DNA from: Bdellovibrio sp. CG22_combo_CG10-13_8_21_14_all_39_27
GTDB lineage: Bacteria; Bdellovibrionota; Bacteriovoracia; Bacteriovoracales; Bacteriovoracaceae
Assembly: GCA_002786715.1 (NCBI GenBank)
Contig: PCTW01000084.1
Coordinates: forward strand, 124,001-188,000
DNA: 64,000 nucleotides
Direction of reading: 5' to 3'
Shown here: positions 24,838 to 33,858 of the stretch, in pieces
Layout: each line of letters opens with the position of its first letter
Position numbering within the stretch: the stretch's first letter is position 1
Translations under genes and position numbers: made by a program
Notes under the pieces: generated by a model
Database searches by the model: none
What the model was told of the DNA's origin: nothing
Seen by the model: only the letters and a program-made list of their open reading frames with translations

Positions 24838-26422
24838 AACTTTTAACATTCTTTTTTATGGCATCGCTGCTTTGGTTTTATTTTATAACCTCGGTCACGT
24901 TGGAATTCCTCGCCAAGGAACTGAAGGATTTTATCTCAAAATCCTGAGCGAAATGAGTTCCATGAACTCTTACCTAACTCCCCTGTACTTAGGTGAGCCT
25001 CACTGGTCGAAGCCACCTGTCCAGTTTTGGATGGCCTTACCTTTTAATGAAATTTTTGGCATGCATTCAATTTCAGCAGGTCGATTAGCGGTTTTGCTTT
25101 TTTCGTTGCTCGCCCTATATCTCAGTTCAAATTTGCTCTCACGCCACCTCAAATTCACGAGGTCTAATATTTTCTTCTTTTTACTCGCCTCTTTTGGCGT
25201 TCTTAAGTTCTTTCGAATTTTTATGATGGAAAATCCGCTTAGCTTGGGAATTTTCCTTACCTCGCTTTATTATTTTGAATATTTACAGGGCCAAAATCGT
25301 AGGTACTTGTTCATTTCCATTTTTTGGGGTGCCTTTACCTTTCTCGTTAAAGGACCAATCTCCTTTGCAATTTGTGGTCTTTCATTTTTTCTATTTCACT
25401 TATTTGATTGCTGGCAAAGCAAGTGGAAGATTGATTTGCTTAAGACTTCTGCAATAAAACTTACCGTTTATTCTGTACTCACCTTAATTCTTGCTTCTCT
25501 TTGGTTCATTGCTGAGTTTTTTCAATATGGAATGAGCTTTTTTAATTATTTTTTTCTTCGAGAGAACTTAGGCAAATTTACCTCTCAAAGATATTCTCCG
25601 CTTGTTCTGTTCCAAGGCTTAGGAATGTTTGCTCTGCCTTGGATACTTTTTGTTTCAAAGGATTTTTTAAAATTATTCAAAAGTCCTTTCTCACCATTTC
25701 TTTCTTTCAACTTAATTAGTTTTCTTGTTTCTTTTTCTATTTGGTTTATTCCCTCACAGCGATCCCATCATTATGCCATGCCTTCACTTTTTTTCTTTTT
25801 AACAATTTTACTTTTAGGTTTTGAAACTAGAGCTACTGATTTCTTTAATCTCAAACTTAGACGGTGCTCGATACTTTTATCTCTTCTCTTTGCTCTTGTT
25901 CCTCTCATTTTACTTGTAATTGTTCTTAAAGACGGAAATTATATTTTCGCATTCACTTCTTTAATTGTTTCACTTTTCATCCTTTTTTATTTTTTCAAGG
26001 AAAAAACAATTACTCGTTTTGCTCAAACTTTTTTCATCCTCTTTTCCATCATTTGGTATGGACTTATCCCCGAACTTTCTCTTCCACCTTTATCCGACTC
26101 AGCTTTAACTTTTCTTAATCAGTATGATGATAGAACGCCAATCTACCTGGCCCATCGAAAGCCTTTTTTTATCGAAGAGTATGCCCAAGTAAAGGTCAAT
26201 GTGATTGAACCATCCCAAGTTAATGAGAAAATTCAGTCTGGTCCTTCCATTGTTATTTTTCCAACAGCTCAAGGACCGAAGCTAGACGAGAGTTTGATAA
26301 AGTCGCAATGGCCAACTTGGAGAAGAGGCATCAGCGCAAAAGAAGCGATTCATGCCCTAAGTACACGAAATTTCGAAAGCCTCTATGAGTACTACACCCT
26401 CGCCTTTCGCCCTAAGCAATAG
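24824..26422 (+). CDS. ArnT-like (GT39/GT83 type) membrane glycosyltransferase
   Basis: The chosen GTG at 24824 (GGA a few bases upstream) gives 533 residues that begin with a transmembrane helix. An ATG at 24722 would overlap the permease by over 110 bases and add a non-membrane stretch, so it is rejected. The pattern is that of polyprenyl-phosphate-sugar-dependent glycosyltransferases: GTEGFYLKILSEM, then GEPHWSKPPVQFWM, SAGRLAVLLFSL and many helices. ArnT adds aminoarabinose to lipid A; here the sugar is unknown. Near the LptF/G-type gene, LPS modification is plausible. Confidence 0.75.
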   Translation: MRLNKTFNILFYGIAALVLFYNLGHVGIPRQGTEGFYLKILSEMSSMNSYLTPLYLGEPHWSKPPVQFWMALPFNEIFGMHSISAGRLAVLLFSLLALYLSSNLLSRHLKFTRSNIFFFLLASFGVLKFFRIFMMENPLSLGIFLTSLYYFEYLQGQNRRYLFISIFWGAFTFLVKGPISFAICGLSFFLFHLFDCWQSKWKIDLLKTSAIKLTVYSVLTLILASLWFIAEFFQYGMSFFNYFFLRENLGKFTSQRYSPLVLFQGLGMFALPWILFVSKDFLKLFKSPFSPFLSFNLISFLVSFSIWFIPSQRSHHYAMPSLFFFLTILLLGFETRATDFFNLKLRRCSILLSLLFALVPLILLVIVLKDGNYIFAFTSLIVSLFILFYFFKEKTITRFAQTFFILFSIIWYGLIPELSLPPLSDSALTFLNQYDDRTPIYLAHRKPFFIEEYAQVKVNVIEPSQVNEKIQSGPSIVIFPTAQGPKLDESLIKSQWPTWRRGISAKEAIHALSTRNFESLYEYYTLAFRPKQ

Positions 26423-26440
26423 ACGCTTTCTTACAGTTTG

Positions 26441-26449
26441 TGCTATATA
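26441..26449 (+). promoter_or_regulatory. Extended -10 promoter for a leaderless def transcript
   Basis: TGCTATATA: the extended -10 TG-N-TATATA, with the hexamer ending six bases before the ATG at 26456. A TAGACG at 26420-26425 is a possible -35 element (18-base spacer). There is no Shine-Dalgarno sequence before the ATG. Confidence 0.5.
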
Positions 26450-26455
26450 CGCACC

Positions 26456-27046
26456 ATGGCAAATTCAGATTTTTTAAATGATTATAAGCTCGAGGGGAGT
26501 GAACTTAAAATCTTCACTTACCCAGCACCCATTCTTAAGAAAAAGGCTGTCGCTGTTGAGAAATTCGACGACGAACTAAGAGCGCTTTGCAAAGACATGC
26601 TTTATACAATGTATAAAGCCCCTGGGATTGGTTTGGCCGCTCCCCAAGTCGGACACAGCATTCGTCTTTTTGTTATGGACATTGATTACGAACGTGAAGA
26701 AATCATCAAAGCTGATGAAACAAAAGAATATGCTTATTCGGAATTCAATCCCCTTATTCTTATAAATCCAAAGATTGAAAATAAGGTGGGAGAACTTTTA
26801 TATGAAGAAGGGTGTCTCAGTGTTCCCGGAATTTATGAAGAAGTTAAAAGGGCCGAATCAATTAAAGTTACCTATCAAGATCTCGATGGTCAGACTCACG
26901 AGCTTCAAGCTGATGGACTTCTTTCAATTTGTATTCAACATGAAAATGATCATCTCGATGGATATGTCTTTTTAGAGCGATTGAGCTCACTAAAGCGAAA
27001 TTTTCTCACCAAGAAATATCTTAAGAGACAACAGAAGAATCTATAA
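26456..27046 (+). CDS. def: Peptide deformylase
   Basis: Removes the N-formyl group from nascent proteins. Of the 196 residues, three motifs stand out: GIGLAAPQVG, EGCLSVPG (metal-ligand Cys) and HENDHLDG (HExxH, catalytic Glu). The gene is followed by fmt with a gap of three bases, as usual. A TTG 18 bases upstream (26438) is an alternative start, but ATG 26456 fits the family better. The promoter box would place the start of the mRNA at the ATG. Confidence 0.95.
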   Translation: MANSDFLNDYKLEGSELKIFTYPAPILKKKAVAVEKFDDELRALCKDMLYTMYKAPGIGLAAPQVGHSIRLFVMDIDYEREEIIKADETKEYAYSEFNPLILINPKIENKVGELLYEEGCLSVPGIYEEVKRAESIKVTYQDLDGQTHELQADGLLSICIQHENDHLDGYVFLERLSSLKRNFLTKKYLKRQQKNL

Positions 27047-27049
27047 ATA

Positions 27050-28009
27050 ATGACGAAGATTTCTTGTGTCTATATGGGCACACCCCAATTTTCTATTCCA
27101 ACACTTGAAGCTTTAAGACTTAGTGAGTTTGTTGATCTTGTTGCTGTAGTAACGATGCCAGATCGCCCTGCCGGTCGTGGTAAGCAACTTCAAAGTCCAG
27201 CAGTTGCTGAATACGCCAAACTTCACAACATTAAACTTTTCCAAGAAGCCAATATTAATAAATCTCAAGAATTCCTTTCGTTTTGTGAACAATCAAGACC
27301 TGATGTTTTTATCGTTTTGTCATTTGCTCAATTTTTATCGCAAAAGACTCTCGATATTCCGCGACTCGGTTGCTTTAATATTCACACTTCACTCCTTCCT
27401 AAATATAGAGGTGCAGCTCCAATTCATTACGCACTTAAGAATGGTGATTTAGAGACAGGTGTCTCTATTCAAAAGATGGTTAAGAAAATGGATGCCGGGG
27501 ACTTATGTCTCTCACTTCCAGTTGAGATTTCAAAAAATGATGACATCGTTTCACTTTCAAATAAGCTGTCACTCCTTTCTGCCGAATGTATGCCTAGCTT
27601 TCTTGAGCAGCTCGTAACCAGCAAGTTAAAATTCACGGCACAGGATGAAAACCAAGTCAGCATAGCTCCTGAGATTGGTAAAGAAGAAGGATTCGTTGAT
27701 TTTCAAAAGCAAAGTGCATTACAAATCATAAATCTTTACCGAGCTTTTAAACTCTGGCCTTCCCTTTTTTATTATCATCAAGGACTACGTTATAAAATAG
27801 CGGAGATGGCCCTTAGCGTTTGTTCGGGCTCCACACTGCCTCCAGGTATTGTCGACTTAAACTCCGGTCGAATGCTCATTGGAACTGTCGAAGGCGTTGT
27901 CGAAATTTTACAAATTCAACCTGAAGGTAAAAAAGCCATTTCCATTAAAGATTATATGAATGGATTAAAGTCAAAGGGCTTAAATTTAAAATTTGCAATT
28001 GAAGGATAG
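27050..28009 (+). CDS. fmt: Methionyl-tRNA formyltransferase
   Basis: Adds the formyl group to initiator Met-tRNA using 10-formyl-THF. The 319-residue protein has GTPQFSIPTLEAL near the start, VVTMPDRPAGRGK, FNIHTSLLPKYRGAAPIHYAL (the formyl-folate and catalytic region; Asn/His here) and METGVS-like LETGVSIQKMVKKMDAGD. It is the partner of def, three bases upstream. The C-terminal tRNA-binding domain is present (EGVVEILQIQPEGKKAI). Confidence 0.95.
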   Translation: MTKISCVYMGTPQFSIPTLEALRLSEFVDLVAVVTMPDRPAGRGKQLQSPAVAEYAKLHNIKLFQEANINKSQEFLSFCEQSRPDVFIVLSFAQFLSQKTLDIPRLGCFNIHTSLLPKYRGAAPIHYALKNGDLETGVSIQKMVKKMDAGDLCLSLPVEISKNDDIVSLSNKLSLLSAECMPSFLEQLVTSKLKFTAQDENQVSIAPEIGKEEGFVDFQKQSALQIINLYRAFKLWPSLFYYHQGLRYKIAEMALSVCSGSTLPPGIVDLNSGRMLIGTVEGVVEILQIQPEGKKAISIKDYMNGLKSKGLNLKFAIEG

Positions 28010-28013
28010 TATC

Positions 28014-28670
28014 ATGAAGATCATTGCTCCAAGTCTTCTAGCTTGTGACTTTCTCAATATCGAAAGTGAACTCAAATCACTTGAAGGTATCGAGGGACTG
28101 TGGCTTCACTTAGACATTATGGATGGCCACTTCGTACCAAACCTCACCTTTGGTCACCCTATCGTCGAGCTTATTGCAAAGAGAACAAAAATTCCTCTCG
28201 ATGCTCACTTTATGGTCACAAATCCTGAATTCTATATTGATACTTTCAAAGATTATAAACTAACTAATTTTACATTTCATCTTGAAGCTAGCGACAATTG
28301 CTTGGCCCTTGTTCAAAAAGCAAAATCTTTTTATCCTTCGGTAGGCATTTCTATCAAGCCAAATACTCCAGCCTCTGCATTAAGCCTCGATCTTTTAAAA
28401 GCTGTCGACTTAGTTCTTGTCATGACCGTAGAGCCCGGTTTTGGTGGTCAAAAATTTATGCCCGATTGCGCTGAAAAAATTGGATACCTCAACGACATTC
28501 GCCAGAGAAATAACCTTAAATTTCAAATTCAAGTTGATGGTGGAATCAATAATGAGACTGCAAAAACTTGTTTAAATTACGGCGTAGATAACATGGTCGC
28601 AGGTTCTCATATTTTTAAGCAACCGAGTGATCTTTACCAAGAAACAATTAATAAATTGAGAGAAGTATAA
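28014..28670 (+). CDS. rpe: Ribulose-phosphate 3-epimerase
   Basis: Interconverts ribulose 5-phosphate and xylulose 5-phosphate in the pentose phosphate pathway. The 218-residue TIM barrel starts with KIIAPSLLACDFLNI, and has LDIMDGHFVPNLTFG (metal ligands His/Asp), DAHFMV, VMTVEPGFGGQKF and IQVDGGIN. The ATG at 28014 has GAAGGA five bases upstream, so an earlier in-frame ATG at 27993 is less likely. The end overlaps hutH as TAATG. Confidence 0.95.
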   Translation: MKIIAPSLLACDFLNIESELKSLEGIEGLWLHLDIMDGHFVPNLTFGHPIVELIAKRTKIPLDAHFMVTNPEFYIDTFKDYKLTNFTFHLEASDNCLALVQKAKSFYPSVGISIKPNTPASALSLDLLKAVDLVLVMTVEPGFGGQKFMPDCAEKIGYLNDIRQRNNLKFQIQVDGGINNETAKTCLNYGVDNMVAGSHIFKQPSDLYQETINKLREV

Positions 28671-30205
28671 TGAAAACATTTGAATTAACTGGCGACAACT
28701 TAGACCTAGAGCTCATTGACCTAATCTCAAGTCAAAAGTCAGCCTATAAATTGACCTTGTCTAAACAAGCCCAAGCAAGATTGATTCAATCAAACGAATA
28801 TGTCTCTTCGATTGTAAAATCTGGCAAAACTGTTTACGGCATTAATACTGGCTTTGGTGCCCTTGCTGATACACGCATTAAAGACGAAGAGCTCTCTGAG
28901 CTTCAATATAATCTCATTCGTTCGCATTGCACTGGTGTCGGTGAACCCTTTTCGAAACAGGTAACGAGAGCAATCATGCTTATCCGTGCCAACTGTTTGT
29001 TACAAGGATATTCAGGTGTGACTCCTCACGCCGTTAACCTTCTTATCGATTTTCTTAATCATGATATTATTCCAGTTGTTCCTTCTAAAGGTTCAGTTGG
29101 AGCATCTGGTGACCTTGCTCCCTTGTCGCACATTGCTCTATCACTGATTGGCGAAGGTGAAGTTACTTATCAAGGCAAGGTATTGCCCACCGACTATGTT
29201 TTAAAACAATTAGATCTTAAGCCCGCCGTCTTGGGACCAAAAGATGGCCTCGCCCTCATTAACGGTACTGCTGTTATGGCTGCCCTTTATTCTGTGGCAT
29301 TAAACCAATCATTAAAATTAATTAAAATGGCCGATATCATCGGAGCAATGACTCTCGATGGAGTAGCTGGAACTGCTCGTGCTTTTGATCCACGTATTCA
29401 TCAACTTAAGCCGCATGTGGGACAGGTTTCTGTGGCCAAAAACTTATTGCGCTTGCTAGATCAATCACAAATTTTAAATTCTCACACTGATTGCCGCAAA
29501 GTTCAAGATCCGTACTCTCTGCGCTGTATGCCTCAAGTTCATGGAGCGATTAGACAAACGGTACGCCATTCACTCGAAGTTTTAAATACTGAACTCAATT
29601 CGGTGACTGATAACCCACTTCTCTTTATTGAAGAAAATGATGTTATTTCTGGTGGTAACTTTCATGGTGAAGCACTTGCACTTGGTATGGATTATTTGGC
29701 AATGGGTATAGCTGAACTCTGTAATATAACCGAGCGCAGAATTGAGAAGCTTATCAACCCTCTCTTTTCTGACTTGCCAGCATTTCTTGTTACCAAACCA
29801 GGTCTCAATAGTGGCTTTATGATTGCTCACGTAACTGCAGCTGCACTTACTTCAGAAAATAAGTATCTATGCCATCCAGCCTCAGTAGATTCAATTCCTA
29901 CTTCTACAGATAAGGAAGACCATGTTTCCATGGGTGTGACGTCAGGAAATAAATTATTAGTCGTTCTTGAAAATACTAAAAACTGTTTAGCTATTGAGTT
30001 GCTTTGCGCATGCCAGGCTTTGGATTTTAGAAAGCCAAGTAATTCGAGCCCTGTCTTAAATGATGTTCACAAACTTGTTCGCAATCACGTTACAACAATG
30101 GAACGAGATCGAGTCATTTCTAAAGATATAAAAAGAATTGTAGAGTTAATTGATAATAGTGAAATTTTAGATTTAGTTGAAAAGAAAATTGGAGCATTAG
30201 AATGA
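28670..30205 (+). CDS. hutH: Histidine ammonia-lyase
   Basis: Removes ammonia from histidine to give urocanate, the first step of histidine breakdown. The 511-residue protein has [14 protein letters not shown], where Ala145-Ser146-Gly147 form the MIO cofactor. It also has [24 protein letters not shown] and TDNPL. The start overlaps the stop of rpe and the end overlaps hutU, so rpe-hutH-hutU-hutI are translationally packed. Confidence 0.97.
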   Translation: MKTFELTGDNLDLELIDLISSQKSAYKLTLSKQAQARLIQSNEYVSSIVKSGKTVYGINTGFGALADTRIKDEELSELQYNLIRSHCTGVGEPFSKQVTRAIMLIRANCLLQGYSGVTPHAVNLLIDFLNHDIIPVVPSKGSVGASGDLAPLSHIALSLIGEGEVTYQGKVLPTDYVLKQLDLKPAVLGPKDGLALINGTAVMAALYSVALNQSLKLIKMADIIGAMTLDGVAGTARAFDPRIHQLKPHVGQVSVAKNLLRLLDQSQILNSHTDCRKVQDPYSLRCMPQVHGAIRQTVRHSLEVLNTELNSVTDNPLLFIEENDVISGGNFHGEALALGMDYLAMGIAELCNITERRIEKLINPLFSDLPAFLVTKPGLNSGFMIAHVTAAALTSENKYLCHPASVDSIPTSTDKEDHVSMGVTSGNKLLVVLENTKNCLAIELLCACQALDFRKPSNSSPVLNDVHKLVRNHVTTMERDRVISKDIKRIVELIDNSEILDLVEKKIGALE

Positions 30206-31866
30206 GTTCAAATAATAATATTCCCCTACCACCAACTGGAAATAAATTAACATGTAAAGGCTGGCATCAAGAGGCTGCCCTTCGTTGCTTATTGAACAAT
30301 CTTCATCCCGAAGTTGCCGAAGATAGAGATAATCTCATCGTTTACGGTGGAAATGGTCAAGCTGCTCGTAACTTTAAAGCTTTTGAAGACATCGTAAAGT
30401 CATTACAAAACCTCGAGGATAACGAAACTCTTCTTGTTCAATCTGGAAAGCCTGTCGCCATTATTCCTTCACATTCTCACGGACCAAGAGTTTTAATAGC
30501 AAATTCCAATATCGTTCCCCATTGGGCGAACTGGGATTATTTTAATAATTTAAAAGATCGCGGTCTTATCATGTATGGACAGATGACTGCTGGTTCTTGG
30601 ATTTACATTGGTTCGCAAGGAATTCTTCAAGGAACTTATGAAACCTTTATGGCCGCTGCTGAAAAGCATTATGGCGCCGGATCTACCCTCAAGGGAAAAT
30701 TGGTCCTCTCTGCTGGACTCGGAGGAATGGGTGGAGCACAACCTCTGGCCGTTAAAATGGCAGATGGCGTTTTCTTGGGTTGCGATGTTGATAATACTCG
30801 TATTCAAAAAAGACTGGTCTCTAAATATCTTGATGTTCTTGCCGATAATTTCGATCATGCAATAGAGCTCTCCCTGGCAGCCAAAAAAGAATCAAGGGCC
30901 GTTTCCATTGGCGTTGTCGGAAATGCTGCCGATTTTTTCGAATACGTCTTAAAGAAGGGCATCCTGCCTGATCTCGTCACAGACCAAACTTCTGCTCACG
31001 ATCCACTTAATGGTTATGTTCCAAGAGGAATGAGCTTGGGTGAAGCGATGGAGTTGAGAAAATCAAATCCGTCTCTCTACGCGGAGAAAAGCTATGCGAC
31101 GATGGGTGATCACGTGAAGGCCATGTTGAGTTTTCTCGAAAAAGGTTCACATGTTTTCGATTATGGAAATAATCTTCGAGAGGGTGCTAAAATTTCAGGC
31201 ATTAAAAATGCCTTTGATTTTCCTGGATTTGTTCCCGCATATATTCGTCCGCTTTTTTGCGAAGGCTCTGGCCCTTTCCGCTGGGTTGCTCTCTCAGGAG
31301 ATCCAGAAGATATACGAGTGACGGACAATGCACTCATGGAGTTATTTCCAGAAAACATAAAATTAAAAAATTGGCTTTTAAAAGCTCAGGAGATGGTGAG
31401 CTTTCAAGGTTTGCCGTCGCGCATTTGTTGGTTGAAATACGGAGAGCGTGAAAAGGCTGGACTCCTTTTTAACAAGCTTGTTCGCGAAGGCAAGGTTAAA
31501 GCTCCAATCGTTGTTGGCCGAGACCACCTCGACTGTGGTTCAGTTGCCTCTCCCAACAGAGAAACGGAGGCGATGAAAGACGGTTCCGACGCTATTAGCG
31601 ATTGGCCTATCTTGAATATTCTTATCAACACTATGAATGGTGCTTCATGGACCAGTTTTCACCACGGTGGCGGAGTTGGCATTGGTTATTCTCAGCATGC
31701 TGGCATGGTCATTGTTTGCGACGGAACAGAGGACATGGATCAGAGATTGTCTCGAGTATTAAATTCTGATCCTGGCATGGGCATTATTCGTCACGTTGAT
31801 GCTGGGTATGATGAAGCTCGCGCGATGATGGATAAGACAAACATAAAGTTTCCTTCACAGTCATGA
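30202..31866 (+). CDS. hutU: Urocanate hydratase
   Basis: Converts urocanate to imidazolonepropionate using tightly bound NAD+. The 554-residue protein has the NAD loop GLGGMGGAQ (172-180), [40 protein letters not shown] and [19 protein letters not shown], all conserved. It overlaps hutH and hutI by 4 bases each. Confidence 0.97.
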   Translation: MSSNNNIPLPPTGNKLTCKGWHQEAALRCLLNNLHPEVAEDRDNLIVYGGNGQAARNFKAFEDIVKSLQNLEDNETLLVQSGKPVAIIPSHSHGPRVLIANSNIVPHWANWDYFNNLKDRGLIMYGQMTAGSWIYIGSQGILQGTYETFMAAAEKHYGAGSTLKGKLVLSAGLGGMGGAQPLAVKMADGVFLGCDVDNTRIQKRLVSKYLDVLADNFDHAIELSLAAKKESRAVSIGVVGNAADFFEYVLKKGILPDLVTDQTSAHDPLNGYVPRGMSLGEAMELRKSNPSLYAEKSYATMGDHVKAMLSFLEKGSHVFDYGNNLREGAKISGIKNAFDFPGFVPAYIRPLFCEGSGPFRWVALSGDPEDIRVTDNALMELFPENIKLKNWLLKAQEMVSFQGLPSRICWLKYGEREKAGLLFNKLVREGKVKAPIVVGRDHLDCGSVASPNRETEAMKDGSDAISDWPILNILINTMNGASWTSFHHGGGVGIGYSQHAGMVIVCDGTEDMDQRLSRVLNSDPGMGIIRHVDAGYDEARAMMDKTNIKFPSQS

Positions 31867-33083
31867 AAGTTCTTTATAAGAAATTCTCACAGATCGTTAC
31901 GCTTGAAAATGCTTTCAACAAAGAAGGTCGCAATCTTTTGCCTGAAGATTTGAGTATCCTCGAAAATGCTTCAATTATTGTTGAAAATGGAAAGATTGTC
32001 TGGGTAGGACTTGATTCGGAGTTACCGAAAAATCATTCTTTTGATGAAACTGTTCATTGCACAGGAAAAATTGTTCTTCCTGAATTTGTTGATAGCCACA
32101 CTCACCTCCTTTATGCAGGTGATCGCTCCAATGAATATTTCATGCGCTTAAGTGGCGCAACCTATGAAGAAATCGCGAAGGCCGGCGGTGGCATTTTAAG
32201 TAGTCAAAAGGCTTTTTCGCAAATCAATTCAGATCAACTTCTTCAATTGGCGCACCAACGTATTGTTCGCATGAATTCTTATGGTGTCGGTTCAATCGAG
32301 ATCAAGTCGGGTTACGGACTCACCCACGACCTCGAACTCATGGCGATGCAGACTCTAAAAAAAATCAAAGACAAGCTTTTCCCTTCAACAAATATCATAA
32401 CCACCTATATGGCTGCCCATGCGGTTCCAAAATCTTTTTCTTCTTCAAAAGAATATCTACTGACAGTAGTTCTTCCTTTAATGAAAATAGTTAAAGATCA
32501 AAACCTCGCTGACTTTGTTGATATTTTTCATGAGCAGAATTATTTTACAGCTGAAGATGTGCAACTTTTATTTGAAGAAGCACAAAAACTTCTAATAAAT
32601 CGTCGCATTCACGCTGACGAATTCAATGATAATGCTGGTGGCTCGCTAGCAGCTAAGTATCAATGTTTTTCCGCTGATCATCTTCTTGCAATTTCTGATT
32701 CTTCTATTGACGCCCTTTCACAATCTAAGACAGTGGCTACACTTCTTCCTGGCACTGGCTTTTTCCTCGGCAAACCACAAGCTCGCGCTAGAGATATTTT
32801 AGATGGTGGCTGTCGAGTAGCGATTGCAACTGATTTTAATCCTGGAAGTTGTCACTTTGATAATCTCTTTTCTTTAGCGTGTTGGGCTGCCCCAACATAT
32901 AAAATGAATCCTGCGGAACTCATTTCTAGTATTACTCTAAATGCTGCTTATTCGTTGAACCTAAGAGAGCAAGGGGCAATCATCGAGGGCATGAATTCCA
33001 GACTTGCTGTCTTCAACTGCAATTCTTTGGCCCAGCTTATCTATGATTGGGGAATAAATCACTTTGATTATTTTATTCGTTAG
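31863..33083 (+). CDS. hutI: Imidazolonepropionase
   Basis: Opens the imidazolone ring to N-formimino-glutamate. The 406-residue amidohydrolase has [18 protein letters not shown] (metal ligands His79 and His81), [30 protein letters not shown] and IATDFNPGS. It is the last hut gene here: neither a formimidoylglutamase (hutG) nor hutF follows. Its end overlaps the convergent TlpA-like gene by 11 bases. Confidence 0.96.
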   Translation: MKVLYKKFSQIVTLENAFNKEGRNLLPEDLSILENASIIVENGKIVWVGLDSELPKNHSFDETVHCTGKIVLPEFVDSHTHLLYAGDRSNEYFMRLSGATYEEIAKAGGGILSSQKAFSQINSDQLLQLAHQRIVRMNSYGVGSIEIKSGYGLTHDLELMAMQTLKKIKDKLFPSTNIITTYMAAHAVPKSFSSSKEYLLTVVLPLMKIVKDQNLADFVDIFHEQNYFTAEDVQLLFEEAQKLLINRRIHADEFNDNAGGSLAAKYQCFSADHLLAISDSSIDALSQSKTVATLLPGTGFFLGKPQARARDILDGGCRVAIATDFNPGSCHFDNLFSLACWAAPTYKMNPAELISSITLNAAYSLNLREQGAIIEGMNSRLAVFNCNSLAQLIYDWGINHFDYFIR

Positions 33084-33636
33084 TTTTTAGTTTTTTTATA
33101 TTTGATTGAAATTCACCAGACATAAAGTCGACGGCCTCATTGTATGTCTGAACAACTTTTCCATTTTTAAGAATCAATGTTACGGGAATTCCTGATATTC
33201 CAAATTTTTCAAAGAGTGAGCCATCTAAATCGAAAACTACGGAAAAATCCATACCGTATTTTGCCATTAATTTTTCTGCTTTGGACTGACCACTTTTCTC
33301 ATCTCCGTTTATGGCGACGATTTGAATACCATTGGCCAAACTAGACTTAGAAAATTCAACCAAGGTTGGTATTTCCTCTAAACAAGGAACACACCAGCTT
33401 GCCCAAAAATTTAAAATTATTGGTTTCCCACTAATTTGGTCAAAATTAATCACCTTATTTTTACTATCTTTTAATTCGAGACCCTTAAGAGTTTGAGATA
33501 TATGCAGATTCTTCTGCTCATCTATTTTAGAAATCTGGGCCATGGGTTTAGATTGGTCCATCAATACTTGAACCAAAAGAAACAGCGAAAAGGCCATAAC
33601 AGAGAGAATGATTGTAATGTTAAATTTAATTTTCAT
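33073..33636 (-). CDS. TlpA/ResA-like membrane-anchored thioredoxin
   Basis: The 187-residue protein has an N-terminal membrane helix (about 5-24) and a periplasmic thioredoxin fold: LNFWASWCVPCLEEIP with a CxxC site, PTLVEFSKSS and GISGIPVTLILKNGKVV with a cis-proline. TlpA and ResA reduce apocytochromes or other envelope thiols. Substrate unknown; the neighbours do not give a cytochrome gene. The ATG has only weak ribosome-binding sequence. It diverges from the small pilin-like gene over 24 bases. Confidence 0.85.
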   Translation of the reverse strand: MKIKFNITIILSVMAFSLFLLVQVLMDQSKPMAQISKIDEQKNLHISQTLKGLELKDSKNKVINFDQISGKPIILNFWASWCVPCLEEIPTLVEFSKSSLANGIQIVAINGDEKSGQSKAEKLMAKYGMDFSVVFDLDGSLFEKFGISGIPVTLILKNGKVVQTYNEAVDFMSGEFQSNIKKLKTNE

Positions 33637-33648
33637 TTAGCTTTAGTG

Positions 33649-33654
33649 TATAAT
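33649..33654 (+). promoter_or_regulatory. Consensus TATAAT box six bases before a start codon
   Basis: TATAAT at 33649-33654, preceded by GTG, ends six bases before the ATG at 33661. The predicted start site is the A of the ATG. No Shine-Dalgarno sequence is present. No good -35 element is seen (TTAATT at 33626-33631). Confidence 0.5.
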
Positions 33655-33660
33655 TCTTTA

Positions 33661-33849
33661 ATGAACAAACGAATCATAACACCCCACGGCAATGAAGGTC
33701 AAACTTTTATCGAGTTTATCTTCCTCATGCTCATTCTCGTTCTTATGTCTTTTGTCATGTTTAAGGGCTTTCGAACGGGTATCGCCTCTCGCTGGACTCA
33801 ACTTGTAAATATTATTGCTGCTCCAACCACTTCAAATACCGCATTATAG
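33661..33849 (+). CDS. Small type IV prepilin-like protein
   Basis: The 62-residue product has a short positive leader ending in Gly, then QTFIEFIFLMLILVLMSFVMF. Cleavage after Gly would give Gln1 and Glu5 in the mature chain, the hallmark of type IV pilins and pseudopilins, in a Flp-like size. A longer frame starting upstream at 33493 overlaps the thioredoxin gene antisense and is rejected. No other pilus gene is in the window. It lies 9 bases before glpK on the same strand and may be co-transcribed. Confidence 0.55.
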   Translation: MNKRIITPHGNEGQTFIEFIFLMLILVLMSFVMFKGFRTGIASRWTQLVNIIAAPTTSNTAL

Positions 33850-33858
33850 GATTTTCTT

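Noticed and set aside
30550-30858. 102-codon antisense frame inside hutU
   Set aside because: It is a shadow of the hutU reading frame with no ribosome site and no recognisable domain.
33493-33660. Longer start for the pilin-like protein
   Set aside because: The extra 56 residues are antisense to the thioredoxin gene, low in complexity and lie before the pilin leader; the ATG at 33661 fits the prepilin pattern and the TATAAT box.
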